Below, piece after piece: positions 1 through 8,331 of a stretch of DNA of 64,000 nt. Under the pieces are notes generated by a model. That model did no database searches. It saw only the letters and a list, made by a program, of their open reading frames with translations, and was not told the origin of the DNA. This DNA is from Variovorax boronicumulans (lineage in GTDB: Bacteria > Pseudomonadota > Gammaproteobacteria > Burkholderiales > Burkholderiaceae_C), in NCBI RefSeq assembly GCF_019352895.1, contig NZ_JAAAFX010000009.1, positions 1,010,764 to 1,074,763 of the forward strand. The letters are read 5' to 3'. The stretch's first letter is position 1. Every line of letters begins with the position of its first letter. The position numbers and the translations under genes were made by a program.

Positions 1-192
1 CTGCGCGCCCAACGCGATCGGCGAGCCCGCCACCCTGCCCTGCACCTGCGCCAGGTACGGCGCCGGCACGCAGACGGCCACGTCGCAGCCCGGCGCGCCC
101 ACGCCCTGCAGCAACGCGTCGAGCAAGGCCTCGTTGGCAGCCAGGCTGCCGTTCATCTTCCAGTTGCCGGCGATCAGCTTCCTGTTCGTCAT
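1..192 (-). CDS. tpiA: Triose-phosphate isomerase, N-terminal part (runs off the window)
   Basis: Cytoplasmic glycolytic enzyme that interconverts dihydroxyacetone phosphate and glyceraldehyde 3-phosphate. Only the first 64 codons are inside the window. They read MTNRKLIAGNWKMNG at the start, the family signature, with the substrate-contacting Asn10 and Lys12 in place. The rest of the barrel lies outside. It begins 17 bp after the quinone oxidoreductase stop on the same strand, so it is probably the downstream gene of a pnp-qor-tpiA transcript. Identification is firm; completeness cannot be judged. Confidence 0.95.
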   Translation of the reverse strand, partial: MTNRKLIAGNWKMNGSLAANEALLDALLQGVGAPGCDVAVCVPAPYLAQVQGRVAGSPIALGAQ

Positions 193-209
193 CGTCTTTT
201 TCGTTCCGT

Positions 210-1208
210 TCACCAGGTCAGCACGATCTTGCCGATGTGCTGGTTCGATTCCATCAGGACATGCGCCTGCGCCGCGCCGCTGGGTTCTCCTGCGGCCGCG
301 AAGATGCTGTGAATGACCGGCTTGATCGCACCGCTGGCCAGCAGGGGCCAGACCTTGGCACGCAGTGCCTGCGCGATCGCCGCCTTGAAGGCGATCGGAC
401 GCGGCCGCAGGGTCGAGCCCGTGACCGTCAGCCGACGCCGCAGCACCAGACCGGCATTGATCTCGGCCTTCAGGCCACCCTGGACGCCGATGATCACCAG
501 GCGACCGTCTTCGGCCAGGCACTCGATCTCGCGGGCCACATAGGCGCCCGCGACCATGTCGAGCACCACGTCGACGCCCTTGCCGCCGGTGAGCGTCTTC
601 ACCTCGGCCGCAAAGTCGGCGCTGCGGTAGTTGATGGCGTGGTCCGCGCCCAGCTTCAGGCAGGCCGCGCACTTCTCGTCGCTGCCGGCCGTCGCGATCA
701 CGGTCGCGCCCATGGCCTTGGCCAGCTGGATCGCGGTCACGCCGATGCCGCTGGTGCCGCCCTGGATCAGCAGCGTCTCGCCCTTTTGCAGGCGGCCGCG
801 CTCGAACACATTGCTCCAGACGGTGAAGAAGGTCTCGGGCAGCGAAGCCGCCTCGGTATCGCTCCAGCCCTCGGGCACCGGCAGGCATTGCGCGACCGGG
901 GCCACGCAGAGCTCGGCATAACCGCCGCCCGCGACCAGCGCGCAGACGCGGTCGCCAACGGACAAACCGGCTTCGGCCAGGGCCTTGGCGTCGCCCGAGA
1001 CGATCGTGCCCGCGACCTCGAGGCCCGGCAGATCGGAGGCACCCGGCGGCACCGGGTAGTTGCCGGTGCGCTGCAGCACATCGGGGCGGTTCACGCCGCT
1101 CGCGGCCACCCGAATCAGCAGCTCGCCCTCACCCGCGACGGGATCGGGACGCTCGACGGCGCGCAGGACGTCCGGCGCGCCGAAGGATGTGATTTCAATG
1201 GCTTTCAT
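210..1208 (-). CDS. NAD(P)H-quinone oxidoreductase, PIG3/zinc-free MDR family
   Basis: A 332-residue medium-chain dehydrogenase/reductase predicted to reduce quinones with NAD(P)H in the cytoplasm. A GroES-like N-terminal domain (about residues 1-120) is followed by a Rossmann domain with the nucleotide-binding loop GGTSGIG at 150-156. The catalytic zinc ligands of true alcohol dehydrogenases are not apparent, which fits the quinone reductase (PIG3/QOR) branch. I chose the start MKAIEITSFG; an in-frame ATG six codons upstream is less like the family. It lies between pnp and tpiA on the same strand. The exact substrate is unknown. Confidence 0.85.
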   Translation of the reverse strand: MKAIEITSFGAPDVLRAVERPDPVAGEGELLIRVAASGVNRPDVLQRTGNYPVPPGASDLPGLEVAGTIVSGDAKALAEAGLSVGDRVCALVAGGGYAELCVAPVAQCLPVPEGWSDTEAASLPETFFTVWSNVFERGRLQKGETLLIQGGTSGIGVTAIQLAKAMGATVIATAGSDEKCAACLKLGADHAINYRSADFAAEVKTLTGGKGVDVVLDMVAGAYVAREIECLAEDGRLVIIGVQGGLKAEINAGLVLRRRLTVTGSTLRPRPIAFKAAIAQALRAKVWPLLASGAIKPVIHSIFAAAGEPSGAAQAHVLMESNQHIGKIVLTW

Positions 1209-1303
1209 GGGTCTTCCTGACAGCAACGCCCGCCTCCAGGGAGTCGGGCGTCACATTGGAAAAAAAGACGGAAGCGGCACAGGCCGCTCCGTCCGCATCC
1301 GCA

Positions 1304-3625
1304 TCAACCTTGATGGTCGCCGCGCGGGGCGTCTTGCGACGACTGCTCGGGCTGCTGTTGCTGCGGCTCGGCGCCGCGGTCGCCGTTGCCTTCGAAGCGC
1401 GGCGCACGGTCGCCGCGCGGTGCGCGATCGCCACCACGGTCACCACGGCGCTCGCCGCCACGGTCACCACGGTCACCGCGATCGCCACCACGGTCTTCGC
1501 GCGGTGCACGTTCCTGGAACTCCATGCCGGCCGGACGCTCGGTCAGGGCCTTCATGGACAGCTTGACGCGACCCTTCTCGTCGGTCTCGAGCACCTTGAC
1601 CTTGACGATCTGGCCTTCGCTCAGGTAGTCGGTCACCTTCTCGACGCGCTCGTGCGCGATCTGGCTGATGTGCAGCAGGCCGTCCTTGCCGGGCAGCAGG
1701 TTGATCAGTGCGCCGAAGTCCAGGATCTTGGTGACCGGGCCTTCGTACACCTTGCCGATTTCGACTTCCGCCGTGATCTGCGCGATGCGCTGCTTGGCCG
1801 CCTCGGCCTTTTCCGGATCGGTCGACGCGATGGTGATGGTGCCGTCTTCGTCGATGTTGATCTGGCAGCCGGTTTCTTCAGTCAGCGCACGGATGACCGA
1901 GCCGCCCTTGCCGATCACGTCGCGGATCTTTTCCGGATTGATCTTCATGGTGAACAGGCGCGGTGCGAAGTTCGAGACTTCGGCCTTGGCCTCGCCCATG
2001 GCTTCCTGCATCTTGCCCAGGATGTGCATGCGCGCTTCCTTGGCCTGCGCCAGTGCGACCTGCATGATTTCCTTGGTGATGCCCTGGATCTTGATGTCCA
2101 TCTGCAGGGCGGTGATGCCGTTGGTGGTGCCTGCCACCTTGAAGTCCATGTCGCCCAGATGATCTTCATCGCCCAGGATGTCGGTCAGCACCGCGAAGCG
2201 GTTGCCTTCCTTGATCAGGCCCATGGCGATGCCGGCCACATGGGCCTTCATCGGCACGCCGGCGTCCATCATCGAGAGGCAGCCGCCGCAGACCGAAGCC
2301 ATCGACGAAGAGCCGTTCGACTCGGTGATTTCCGACACCACACGGATCGTGTAGGGGAATTCTTCCTTGTTCGGCAGCACCGCGACGAGCGCGCGCTTGG
2401 CCAGACGGCCGTGGCCGATTTCGCGGCGCTTGGTCGAGCCCATGCGGCCCACTTCGCCGGTGGCAAAGGGAGGCATGTTGTAGTGGAACAGGAAGCGGTC
2501 TTCGTACTCGCCGGCCAGCGCGTCGATGCGCTGCGCGTCACGTTCGGTGCCCAGCGTGGTGATGACCAGCGCCTGGGTTTCGCCGCGCGTGAACAGGGCC
2601 GAACCGTGGGTGCGCGGCAGCACCGAGTTGCGGATCTCGATCGGGCGCACGGTGCGCGTGTCGCGACCGTCGATGCGGGGCTCGCCTTCGAGGATCTGGC
2701 TGCGCACGATCTTGGCTTCGATTTCGAACAGCAGGTCGTTGACCTTGCCGGCTTCGAAAGGCTCGCCGCTTTCCTTGAGCGAGGCCAGCACGCTGGCATT
2801 GGCTTCGCGCAGGGCCTGGGTGCGGGCCTGCTTGCTGCGGATCTGGTAGACCGCACGCAGCTTTTCTTCGGCCAGGCCCTTGACCTTGGCGATGAAGGCT
2901 TCGTCCTTGGCGGCCGGCTGCCAGTCCCACACCGGCTTGCCGGCTTCGCGCACGAGTTCGTGGATCGCGTTGATGGCGATGGCGGCTTGCTCATGGCCGA
3001 ACACCACGCCGCCGAGCATGATTTCTTCGCTCAGTTGCTGGGCTTCCGACTCGACCATCAGCACGGCGGCTTCGGTGCCGGCGACGACCAGGTCCATCTG
3101 CGAATCCTTGCGCGCAGTCTGGCCCGGGTTCAGCACGTACTGGCCGTTGATGTAGCCCACGCGGGCTGCACCGATCGGGCCGCTGAAGGGGATGCCGGAC
3201 ACCGACAGCGCGGCGGACACGCCGATCATGGCGGCGATGTCGGCGTCGACTTCGGGGTTGAGCGACAGCGTGTGGATGACCACATGCACTTCGTTGAGGA
3301 AACCTTCGGGGAACAGCGGGCGGATCGGACGGTCGATCAGGCGGCTGGTCAGGGTTTCGTGTTCGCTGGGCTTGGCTTCGCGCTTGAAGAAGCTGCCGGG
3401 GATCTTGCCTGCGGCGTAGGTCTTCTCGATGTAGTCGACGGTCAGCGGGAAGAAGTCCTGGCCGGGCTTGGCCGACTTGGAAGCCACGACGGTGGCCAGC
3501 ACCACGGTGCCGTCGATGTCGACGATGACCGCGCCGCCCGACTGGCGTGCGATCTCACCCGTTTCCATGACGACGGTCTTGTCGCCCCACTGGAAGGACT
3601 TGGTGACTTTGTTGAAGAGGCTCAT
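1304..3625 (-). CDS. pnp: Polyribonucleotide nucleotidyltransferase (PNPase)
   Basis: A 773-residue phosphorolytic 3'-to-5' exoribonuclease of the RNA degradosome. It has two RNase PH-like domains (about 1-140 and 310-540), a KH domain with the loop IGKGG near residue 565, and an S1 domain near 620-690. The Escherichia coli enzyme is about 711 residues. The excess here is a C-terminal tail of roughly 70 residues made of repeated RGD/RGG-like units (GGDRGDRGDRGG and variants) ending in a Gln-rich stretch. It is downstream of rpsO, as in many bacteria, but separated from it by a strong terminator, so it probably also has its own promoter. A leader hairpin lies about 80 nt before the start codon. 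Confidence 0.97.
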   Translation of the reverse strand: MSLFNKVTKSFQWGDKTVVMETGEIARQSGGAVIVDIDGTVVLATVVASKSAKPGQDFFPLTVDYIEKTYAAGKIPGSFFKREAKPSEHETLTSRLIDRPIRPLFPEGFLNEVHVVIHTLSLNPEVDADIAAMIGVSAALSVSGIPFSGPIGAARVGYINGQYVLNPGQTARKDSQMDLVVAGTEAAVLMVESEAQQLSEEIMLGGVVFGHEQAAIAINAIHELVREAGKPVWDWQPAAKDEAFIAKVKGLAEEKLRAVYQIRSKQARTQALREANASVLASLKESGEPFEAGKVNDLLFEIEAKIVRSQILEGEPRIDGRDTRTVRPIEIRNSVLPRTHGSALFTRGETQALVITTLGTERDAQRIDALAGEYEDRFLFHYNMPPFATGEVGRMGSTKRREIGHGRLAKRALVAVLPNKEEFPYTIRVVSEITESNGSSSMASVCGGCLSMMDAGVPMKAHVAGIAMGLIKEGNRFAVLTDILGDEDHLGDMDFKVAGTTNGITALQMDIKIQGITKEIMQVALAQAKEARMHILGKMQEAMGEAKAEVSNFAPRLFTMKINPEKIRDVIGKGGSVIRALTEETGCQINIDEDGTITIASTDPEKAEAAKQRIAQITAEVEIGKVYEGPVTKILDFGALINLLPGKDGLLHISQIAHERVEKVTDYLSEGQIVKVKVLETDEKGRVKLSMKALTERPAGMEFQERAPREDRGGDRGDRGDRGGERRGDRGGDRAPRGDRAPRFEGNGDRGAEPQQQQPEQSSQDAPRGDHQG

Positions 3626-3705
3626 GTTTTGCTCCTGTTTGTAGGGCGGCGACCGGTCGGATTGACAGGTCCCGCAGGGCTGGAGCGCTTCTCAGAACAC
3701 GATGC

Positions 3706-3743
3706 CATTCCAGTGAAGCTCGGCCTCGAACTTCATTGGAATG
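3706..3743 (-). promoter_or_regulatory. Long hairpin in the pnp 5' leader
   Basis: The arms at 3706-3718 and 3731-3743 are complementary over 13 bases with a single mismatch (CCATTCCAGTGAAG-like arm, 12-nt loop). The hairpin lies between the rpsO terminator and the pnp start and has no T-run. In enterobacteria the pnp leader forms a duplex cut by RNase III that allows PNPase autoregulation. This hairpin is in the right place for an analogous element, but that role is inferred. Confidence 0.5.
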
Positions 3744-3787
3744 ACACAGCTTCGCTCTGTTTTGGCACTCCGATTGAAACGCGAAGT

Positions 3788-3828
3788 AAAAAACGCCTGA
3801 GCTAGCGGACTAACCCAGGCGTTTTTTT
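3788..3828 (-). terminator. Rho-independent terminator after rpsO
   Basis: Arms AAAAACGCCTG and CAGGCGTTTTT form a strong stem around a loop of about 16 nt, flanked by A and T tracts on either side, so it could act on both strands. It starts 13 bp past the rpsO stop and separates rpsO from pnp. Confidence 0.88.
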
Positions 3829-3841
3829 CATGCGATCCGGA

Positions 3842-4108
3842 TTACTTGCGCAGACCCAGCTTGGCGATCAGCGCGGTGTAGCGGTCGGCATCGCGGGACT
3901 TGAGGTAGTCCAGCAGCTTGCGGCGACGGCTCACCATGCGCAGCAGGCCGCGGCGACCGTGGTGGTCCTTGGCGTGCGTCTTGAAGTGGGGGGTCAGCTC
4001 GTTGATGCGAGCGGTCAGCAGTGCAACTTGCACTTCCGGGCTGCCCGTGTCGTTGGCGGCGCGGGCATTGTCTTTGACGACTTCGGCCTTGATGGAGGCT
4101 GCGATCAT
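3842..4108 (-). CDS. rpsO: 30S ribosomal protein S15
   Basis: An 88-residue primary 16S rRNA-binding protein of the small subunit platform. The conserved core is present: TGSPEVQVALLTARI near residue 25, LTPHFKTHAKDHHGRRGLL near 38-56, and KSRDADRYTALIAKLGLRK at the C-terminus. Its length matches the family. An upstream TATAAT box on the minus strand and the downstream terminator make it an almost self-contained unit ahead of pnp. Confidence 0.98.
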   Translation of the reverse strand: MIAASIKAEVVKDNARAANDTGSPEVQVALLTARINELTPHFKTHAKDHHGRRGLLRMVSRRRKLLDYLKSRDADRYTALIAKLGLRK

Positions 4109-4197
4109 GTTGATTTCCTTGTGTTCCGGGATGTTTGACTTGCGGTGTGCGCTGGAACTGCACGCACCGTGCGCCTTGCGGCATGCAAAGCCCTGGG

Positions 4198-4203
4198 ATT
4201 ATA
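4198..4203 (-). promoter_or_regulatory. Probable -10 box of rpsO
   Basis: The minus strand reads GGGCTATAATCCCAGGGCT about 90 bp before the rpsO start. TATAAT is a perfect -10 hexamer. The region about 17 bp upstream falls inside a dispersed repeat and has no good -35. The rpsU promoter shares this -10 and the bases that follow it. Confidence 0.6.
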
Positions 4204-4206
4204 GCC

Positions 4207-4362
4207 CGCCCCCGAGGCGGCGCGCACTTCGTGTCGCTTGCCCTCCAGAACTTGGCTCTCCCCCGGGGCTCGCGCACTGCGTGTCGCGTCGCCCTCCCCC
4301 TTCCGGGGGCGATGCCTGCGGCCCGGCAAAGCCGGTTCCGCGGCATCCCGCGAAGGGGCGGC
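4207..4362. repeat. GC-rich intergenic repeat with two copies of CGCGCACTKCGTGTCGC
   Basis: Near-identical 17-mers occur at 4221-4237 and 4271-4287, exactly 50 bp apart and differing at one base, followed by palindromic GC-rich sequence (CCCTTCCGGGGG, GGCAAAGCCGG). The reverse complement of the 17-mer recurs at 34919-34935 before rpsU. It occupies most of the gap between the aminotransferase and rpsO and contains no gene. Short elements of this kind are common between genes in Comamonadaceae genomes (from memory). Confidence 0.65.
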
Positions 4363-4366
4363 TCGC

Positions 4367-5533
4367 CTATTGCGGGCGGTTTTTTTGCAGCCAGGTCTTG
4401 AGGCGGGCGACGCCTTCGACCAGGCGCTGGGGGTCCTTGGAGGCGAAGCACCAGCGCAGCCAGCCCTGGGCTTCGGGGGCGAAGGCGTTGCCGGGGGCCA
4501 GGCCGAGGCCGGCTTCGGTGACCAGGCGCTTGGCGACGGCCAGGGAATCGTCGAAGCCGTCGAGCTTGAAGAAGGCGTACATGCCGCCCTTGGCCGCGAC
4601 CACCTGCACGCCCGGGATCTCGGCGAGCAGGGGCACCAGCACGTCGCGGCAGGCCTTGAGGTGGGCCACGACGCGCGGCGTGATGTCGGGGCCGTGTTCG
4701 ATGGCGGCGATGCCGGCGCGCTGCGTGAAGACGCTGGTGCAGGAGGTGTTGAACTCGATCAGCTTGCCCATGCCCTCGACCATCGCCGGCGGCATCACCA
4801 GCCAGCCCAGGCGCCAGCCGGTCATGAGGAAGCTCTTGGAGAAGCTGTGGGCCACGACCAGCCGGTCGTCGGGCACCGACACGTCCAGGAAGCTGGGCGC
4901 GCAGGCCTTGGCGGTCGGCTCGAAGTACAGGCGCTCGTAGACCTCGTCGGCCAGGATCCAGGTGCCGGTGTCGCGGCAATGGGCCAGGATGGCTTCCTGC
5001 TCGGCGCGCGTCAGCGTCCAGCCGGTCGGGTTGTTGGGTGCATTGACGATCAGCAGCTTCGTGCGTGGCGTGATGGCGGCGCGCAGCGTGTCGAGGTTGA
5101 GCGTCCACTCGCCGCCCACCGGCTCGAGCGGCACGGTGCGCACGGTCGCTCCCATGATCGCGGGCTGCGCGACCAGGTTGGGCCACACGGGCGTGACCGC
5201 CACCACCTCGTCGCCGGCATCGACCAGCGCCTGCACCGCCAGCATCAGGGCGCTGACGCCGCCCGAGGTGACCGCGATGCGCGCGGCATCGACTGCGGGA
5301 TGCAGGCTGCTCGTGTAGCGCGCGATGGCCTCGCGCAGTTCGGGCAGGCCCAGGTTGTGGGCATAGAAGGTCTCGCCCTTCTGCAGCGACTCGATCGCGG
5401 CCTGACGCACCACCTCGGGCGTGACCTCGTCGCTCTCGCCGAACCAGAAGGCGAGCACGTCGTCGCGGCCCATGCCGGCGTTGGCGACCTCGCGGATCTT
5501 GGAGGCTTCGAGGTCATGGATGGCTTGGCGCAT
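4367..5533 (-). CDS. PLP-dependent class I/II aminotransferase
   Basis: A 388-residue fold-type I aminotransferase of the aspartate aminotransferase superfamily. Visible landmarks are NAPNNPTG (164-171), DEVYE (196-200) and HSFSKSF with the PLP-binding lysine near residue 233, followed by TGWRLGW, which carries the carboxylate-binding arginine. Length is normal for the class. The neighbouring ABC binding protein on the same strand hints at amino-acid metabolism. The specific amino donor cannot be read from the sequence. Confidence 0.88.
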   Translation of the reverse strand: MRQAIHDLEASKIREVANAGMGRDDVLAFWFGESDEVTPEVVRQAAIESLQKGETFYAHNLGLPELREAIARYTSSLHPAVDAARIAVTSGGVSALMLAVQALVDAGDEVVAVTPVWPNLVAQPAIMGATVRTVPLEPVGGEWTLNLDTLRAAITPRTKLLIVNAPNNPTGWTLTRAEQEAILAHCRDTGTWILADEVYERLYFEPTAKACAPSFLDVSVPDDRLVVAHSFSKSFLMTGWRLGWLVMPPAMVEGMGKLIEFNTSCTSVFTQRAGIAAIEHGPDITPRVVAHLKACRDVLVPLLAEIPGVQVVAAKGGMYAFFKLDGFDDSLAVAKRLVTEAGLGLAPGNAFAPEAQGWLRWCFASKDPQRLVEGVARLKTWLQKNRPQ

Positions 5534-5552
5534 TGCTTCTTTCTCCTGGCCC

Positions 5553-6836
5553 TCAGGGCCGTTGCATCTGGCAGGTGGTGGGCATCTCGGCCCGTTCGGC
5601 GGACACGGTCTTCACCACGCGGAAGCCGTAGCCCGAACCCTCGACATCGAATTGGACACCGGGCGCACCCTGGCGGTCCATCACGCCCACCACCAGTTGC
5701 TGCTGGAACTGGTGGTCGGACGCGCGCATGCGGCCGCGCTGGCCGGCCAACGACACGTCGGCGCGCTCCATGGCACGCGCCACGGCGACCGTGTCGACAC
5801 TGCGTGCGCGCTCGATGGACTGCGCCAGCGCCTCGATCACCAACTGCATGCGCATGTGCACGTAGTCCTCGGACGGCTTGGGGAAGCGCGCGCGGAAGGC
5901 GCGGTAGAAATCCTCGGAGGCCGCGGTCTGCACGTTCGGCAGCCAGTCGGCGACCGCGATCACGCGGCCGATGCCGGCCTCACCGATGGCCGCGGGTGCG
6001 CCCAGCGCATTGCCGTAGAAGGTGTAGAAGCTGCCGTTGAAACCCGCTTCGCGCGCCGCCTTGACCAGCAGCGTGAGGTCGTTGCCCCAGTTGCCGGTGA
6101 CCACCGCCTGCGCGCCGCTGGCGATGATCTTGCTGGCATAGGGCGCGAAGTCCTTCACGCGGCCCATCGGATGGAGTTCGTCGCCCACGATCTGCACGTC
6201 CGGGCGCAGCACGCCGAGCTGGCGCCTGGATTCGCGCAGCACCGCGCGGCCGAAGCTGTAGTCCTGGCCGATCAGGTAGACGCGCTGGAGCGAAGCCTCG
6301 TCCTTCACCACGTCCATCAGCGCCGTCACGCGCATGTCGGCATGGGCGTCGAAGCGGAAGTGCCAGAAGCTGCAGCGCTCGTTGGTCAGCACCGGATCGA
6401 CGGCCGAGTAGTTGAGGAAGAGCACGCGCCGCTGCGGGTCGCGCTCGTTGTTCTTGTCGATGGCGTCCAGCAGCGCCGCGGCGGTGGCCGAGGAGTTACC
6501 CTGCAGCACGATGCGCGCGCCATCGTCCATCGCGGCGCGCAGTGCCGACAGGGCCTCCTCGTTCTGCCCCTTGCTGTCGTAGCGCACCAGCTCCAGCCGG
6601 CGCGAACCGCCCGGCAGCTTGACGCCGCCCCGGGCATTCACGCGTTCGACGGCCCAGAGCAGGTTGCGGAACACGGCCTCGCCGGTGTTGGCAAAAGGGC
6701 CGCTCATGCTCTCGATCAGCGCCAGCCGGATCGGGCCCGCCGGCGCGCTCCTGGCCACCGACGGCAGGGCTGCCGCGCATAGCGCCGACGCAGCGAATTT
6801 CAAGGCCTGGCGACGCCAAATAAAGCTCTGATGCAT
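5553..6836 (-). CDS. ABC transporter substrate-binding protein, branched-chain amino acid type
   Basis: A 427-residue periplasmic binding protein of the LivK-like type I fold. The start MHQSFIWRRQALKF gives a cleavable signal ending near PSVARSAP; the paired arginines before ALKF could suit Tat export. The mature protein begins IRLALIESMSGPFANTGEA, the usual opening strand and ligand loop. No permease or ATPase gene adjoins it, so it is either an orphan or serves a transporter elsewhere. It lies 19 bp upstream of the aminotransferase on the same strand, so the two may be co-transcribed. The ligand is unknown. Confidence 0.8.
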   Translation of the reverse strand: MHQSFIWRRQALKFAASALCAAALPSVARSAPAGPIRLALIESMSGPFANTGEAVFRNLLWAVERVNARGGVKLPGGSRRLELVRYDSKGQNEEALSALRAAMDDGARIVLQGNSSATAAALLDAIDKNNERDPQRRVLFLNYSAVDPVLTNERCSFWHFRFDAHADMRVTALMDVVKDEASLQRVYLIGQDYSFGRAVLRESRRQLGVLRPDVQIVGDELHPMGRVKDFAPYASKIIASGAQAVVTGNWGNDLTLLVKAAREAGFNGSFYTFYGNALGAPAAIGEAGIGRVIAVADWLPNVQTAASEDFYRAFRARFPKPSEDYVHMRMQLVIEALAQSIERARSVDTVAVARAMERADVSLAGQRGRMRASDHQFQQQLVVGVMDRQGAPGVQFDVEGSGYGFRVVKTVSAERAEMPTTCQMQRP

Positions 6837-6951
6837 TCTCTTGAAAGGCCTGGGCCCATGCCTAGATGGGGAGCAAGCGGCACTCATGTAAAGGCCGCGC
6901 AGTGTAAGGGACACACCTTCTTGTCCCGTCGTGTACATCAGGAGTTTCACC

Positions 6952-7326
6952 ATGTTCTTCGCACCCGCCGTCCGCACCGCCCGCTTCGTTCCGCGCAGCC
7001 TCGATCGCAACTTCGAACGCTTCGTCAACGACGCCCTCGTGAGCGGCCCGCAACGATCGCTCCACGTCGAGCAGGACGACACCAGCTGGACCCTCACGCT
7101 CGACGTGCCCGGCCTGTCGCGCGACGAGCTCAGCATCGGCATCGAGGCCTCGGTGGTCCGCATCGAGAGCAAGGCCGAAGCCAAGCGCCAGTTCAAGGCA
7201 GCCTATGAACTGCCGCAGGCCATCGACGCCGCCACCAGCGAAGCCAAGCTCGAAAATGGCGTGCTCTCGCTCAAGCTCGGCAAGCTGGCGCCGGTCAGCA
7301 ACGTCCACAGCCTGACCATCAACTGA
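6952..7326 (+). CDS. Hsp20/alpha-crystallin family small heat-shock protein
   Basis: A 124-residue ATP-independent holdase chaperone. The alpha-crystallin domain covers about residues 35-115, with DDTSWTLTLDVPGLSRDEL and a C-terminal LENGVLSLKLGK that matches the family G-x-L hairpin. The usual terminal I-x-I motif is not obvious; the protein ends HSLTIN. I chose ATG 6952 because AGGAG sits 7 nt before it. Divergent from the binding-protein gene and followed by a clear terminator, it is probably monocistronic. A heat-shock promoter was not identified. Confidence 0.85.
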   Translation: MFFAPAVRTARFVPRSLDRNFERFVNDALVSGPQRSLHVEQDDTSWTLTLDVPGLSRDELSIGIEASVVRIESKAEAKRQFKAAYELPQAIDAATSEAKLENGVLSLKLGKLAPVSNVHSLTIN

Positions 7327-7394
7327 CCCGGTTTCCCTGCCTTCCGGACGCGCATTCAGGGCGCCACCGGAAGCAGCAGTTCAGCCGATCCGCC

Positions 7395-7424
7395 AAAAAG
7401 ACCGCAATTCGCGGTCTTTTTTTT
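7395..7424 (+). terminator. Rho-independent terminator after the hsp20 gene
   Basis: Perfect stem AAAGACCGC / GCGGTCTTT around the loop AATTC, followed by an eight-T run, about 70 bp past the stop codon. Confidence 0.9.
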
Positions 7425-7466
7425 ATGCTTCAATGTGAAATGAATGTAAAACATCGCGCTATGTGC

Positions 7467-7494
7467 TTGTTTTATAGAACTTTTTTCTTATTTT
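7467..7494 (+). promoter_or_regulatory. AT-rich promoter candidate for the alpha/beta hydrolase
   Basis: The stretch 7425-7496 is markedly AT-rich in otherwise GC-rich DNA. It contains TTGTTT and TATTTT separated by 16 bp, a plausible sigma-70 pair about 60 bp before the predicted start. Placement is tentative. Confidence 0.35.
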
Positions 7495-7553
7495 GAAGTC
7501 GCGGCTGCGCTGACGTCTCTCTTCAGCAGGTTCTCGACCTCAAGGGGACACTG

Positions 7554-8255
7554 TTGGACACACATTTGCATGCCGCCCGCCCGGGCACCCGTTCGGACAC
7601 GCTCCTCGTGTTTCTGCCAGGCGCCTTCCTCCAACCCGAGGCGTTCGAGCGAGAGGGTTTCGTGAGTGCCGTGCGCGGTCACGATGTGGCCGCCGATGTG
7701 ATGCTGGTCGATGCCAATGTCTCCTACTACTACGACCAGAGCTTCGTACAGCGTGTGCACGACGACGTGCTGACGCCGGCGCGCCAGGGCGGCTACAGCA
7801 AGATCTGGCTGGTCGGCATCTCGATTGGCGGCTTCGGGGCGCTGACCCACGAACTGAGCCGGCCCGGCCTGGTCGACGGCATTGTGGTGCTGGCGCCCTA
7901 CCTGGGCCGCCGCCCCGTCGGTGCCGAGATCCAGAAGGCTGGCGGACTGCGCGCGTGGCAGGCGCCAGAATCCCCGTCCGACGACGAAGTCGACCGCAAG
8001 CTCTGGCCCTGGCTGCAGCAGTATGCGTCCCCCGAGCAGGCCGCCACCCTGCCGCCGCTCTATCTGGGTTACGGCCTGGCCGACCGTTTCGCCCCCAACC
8101 ACCAGCTGCTGGCCGAAGTGCTGCCGCCGGGCCATGTGTTCACCACCGAAGGCGGGCACGACTGGCCGCAGTGGTCACGGCTGTGGCGCAGCATGCTCGA
8201 CGTGCTGCCACTGCCCAGGCACGAAGAGGCCGAAGCGCTGCTCGCCTGCGCCTGA
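7554..8255 (+). CDS. Alpha/beta hydrolase
   Basis: A 233-residue cytoplasmic serine hydrolase of unknown substrate. The nucleophile elbow GISIGG places Ser near residue 90. An oxyanion-type strand LLVFLPGAFLQ occurs near the N-terminus, and GGHDWPQW near the C-terminus supplies a likely catalytic His. The start is TTG, chosen because AAGGGGA precedes it by about 6 nt and no ATG fits the fold. No signal peptide. It is followed after about 75 bp by a phospholipase D-like gene on the same strand. Confidence 0.75.
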   Translation: MDTHLHAARPGTRSDTLLVFLPGAFLQPEAFEREGFVSAVRGHDVAADVMLVDANVSYYYDQSFVQRVHDDVLTPARQGGYSKIWLVGISIGGFGALTHELSRPGLVDGIVVLAPYLGRRPVGAEIQKAGGLRAWQAPESPSDDEVDRKLWPWLQQYASPEQAATLPPLYLGYGLADRFAPNHQLLAEVLPPGHVFTTEGGHDWPQWSRLWRSMLDVLPLPRHEEAEALLACA

Positions 8256-8331
8256 GTTCCCGGCGAGCGCGGCCCCACAATGGGCGCCGGGCGGCACCGG
8301 GGTGCTGCCGCATCTTTCAGGGAGCCACCCC

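Noticed and set aside
1400..1510. CRISPR-like short repeats CACCACGGTCAC
   Set aside because: They are the codons of the repeated Arg/Gly/Asp tail of PNPase, with no regular spacers.
1256..3805. A long open frame on the plus strand opposite pnp
   Set aside because: Its product is His/Asp/Arg-rich low-complexity protein mirroring the codon pattern of pnp on the other strand; pnp is certain. The same applies to long antisense frames opposite gcvP, nirB and the nas genes.
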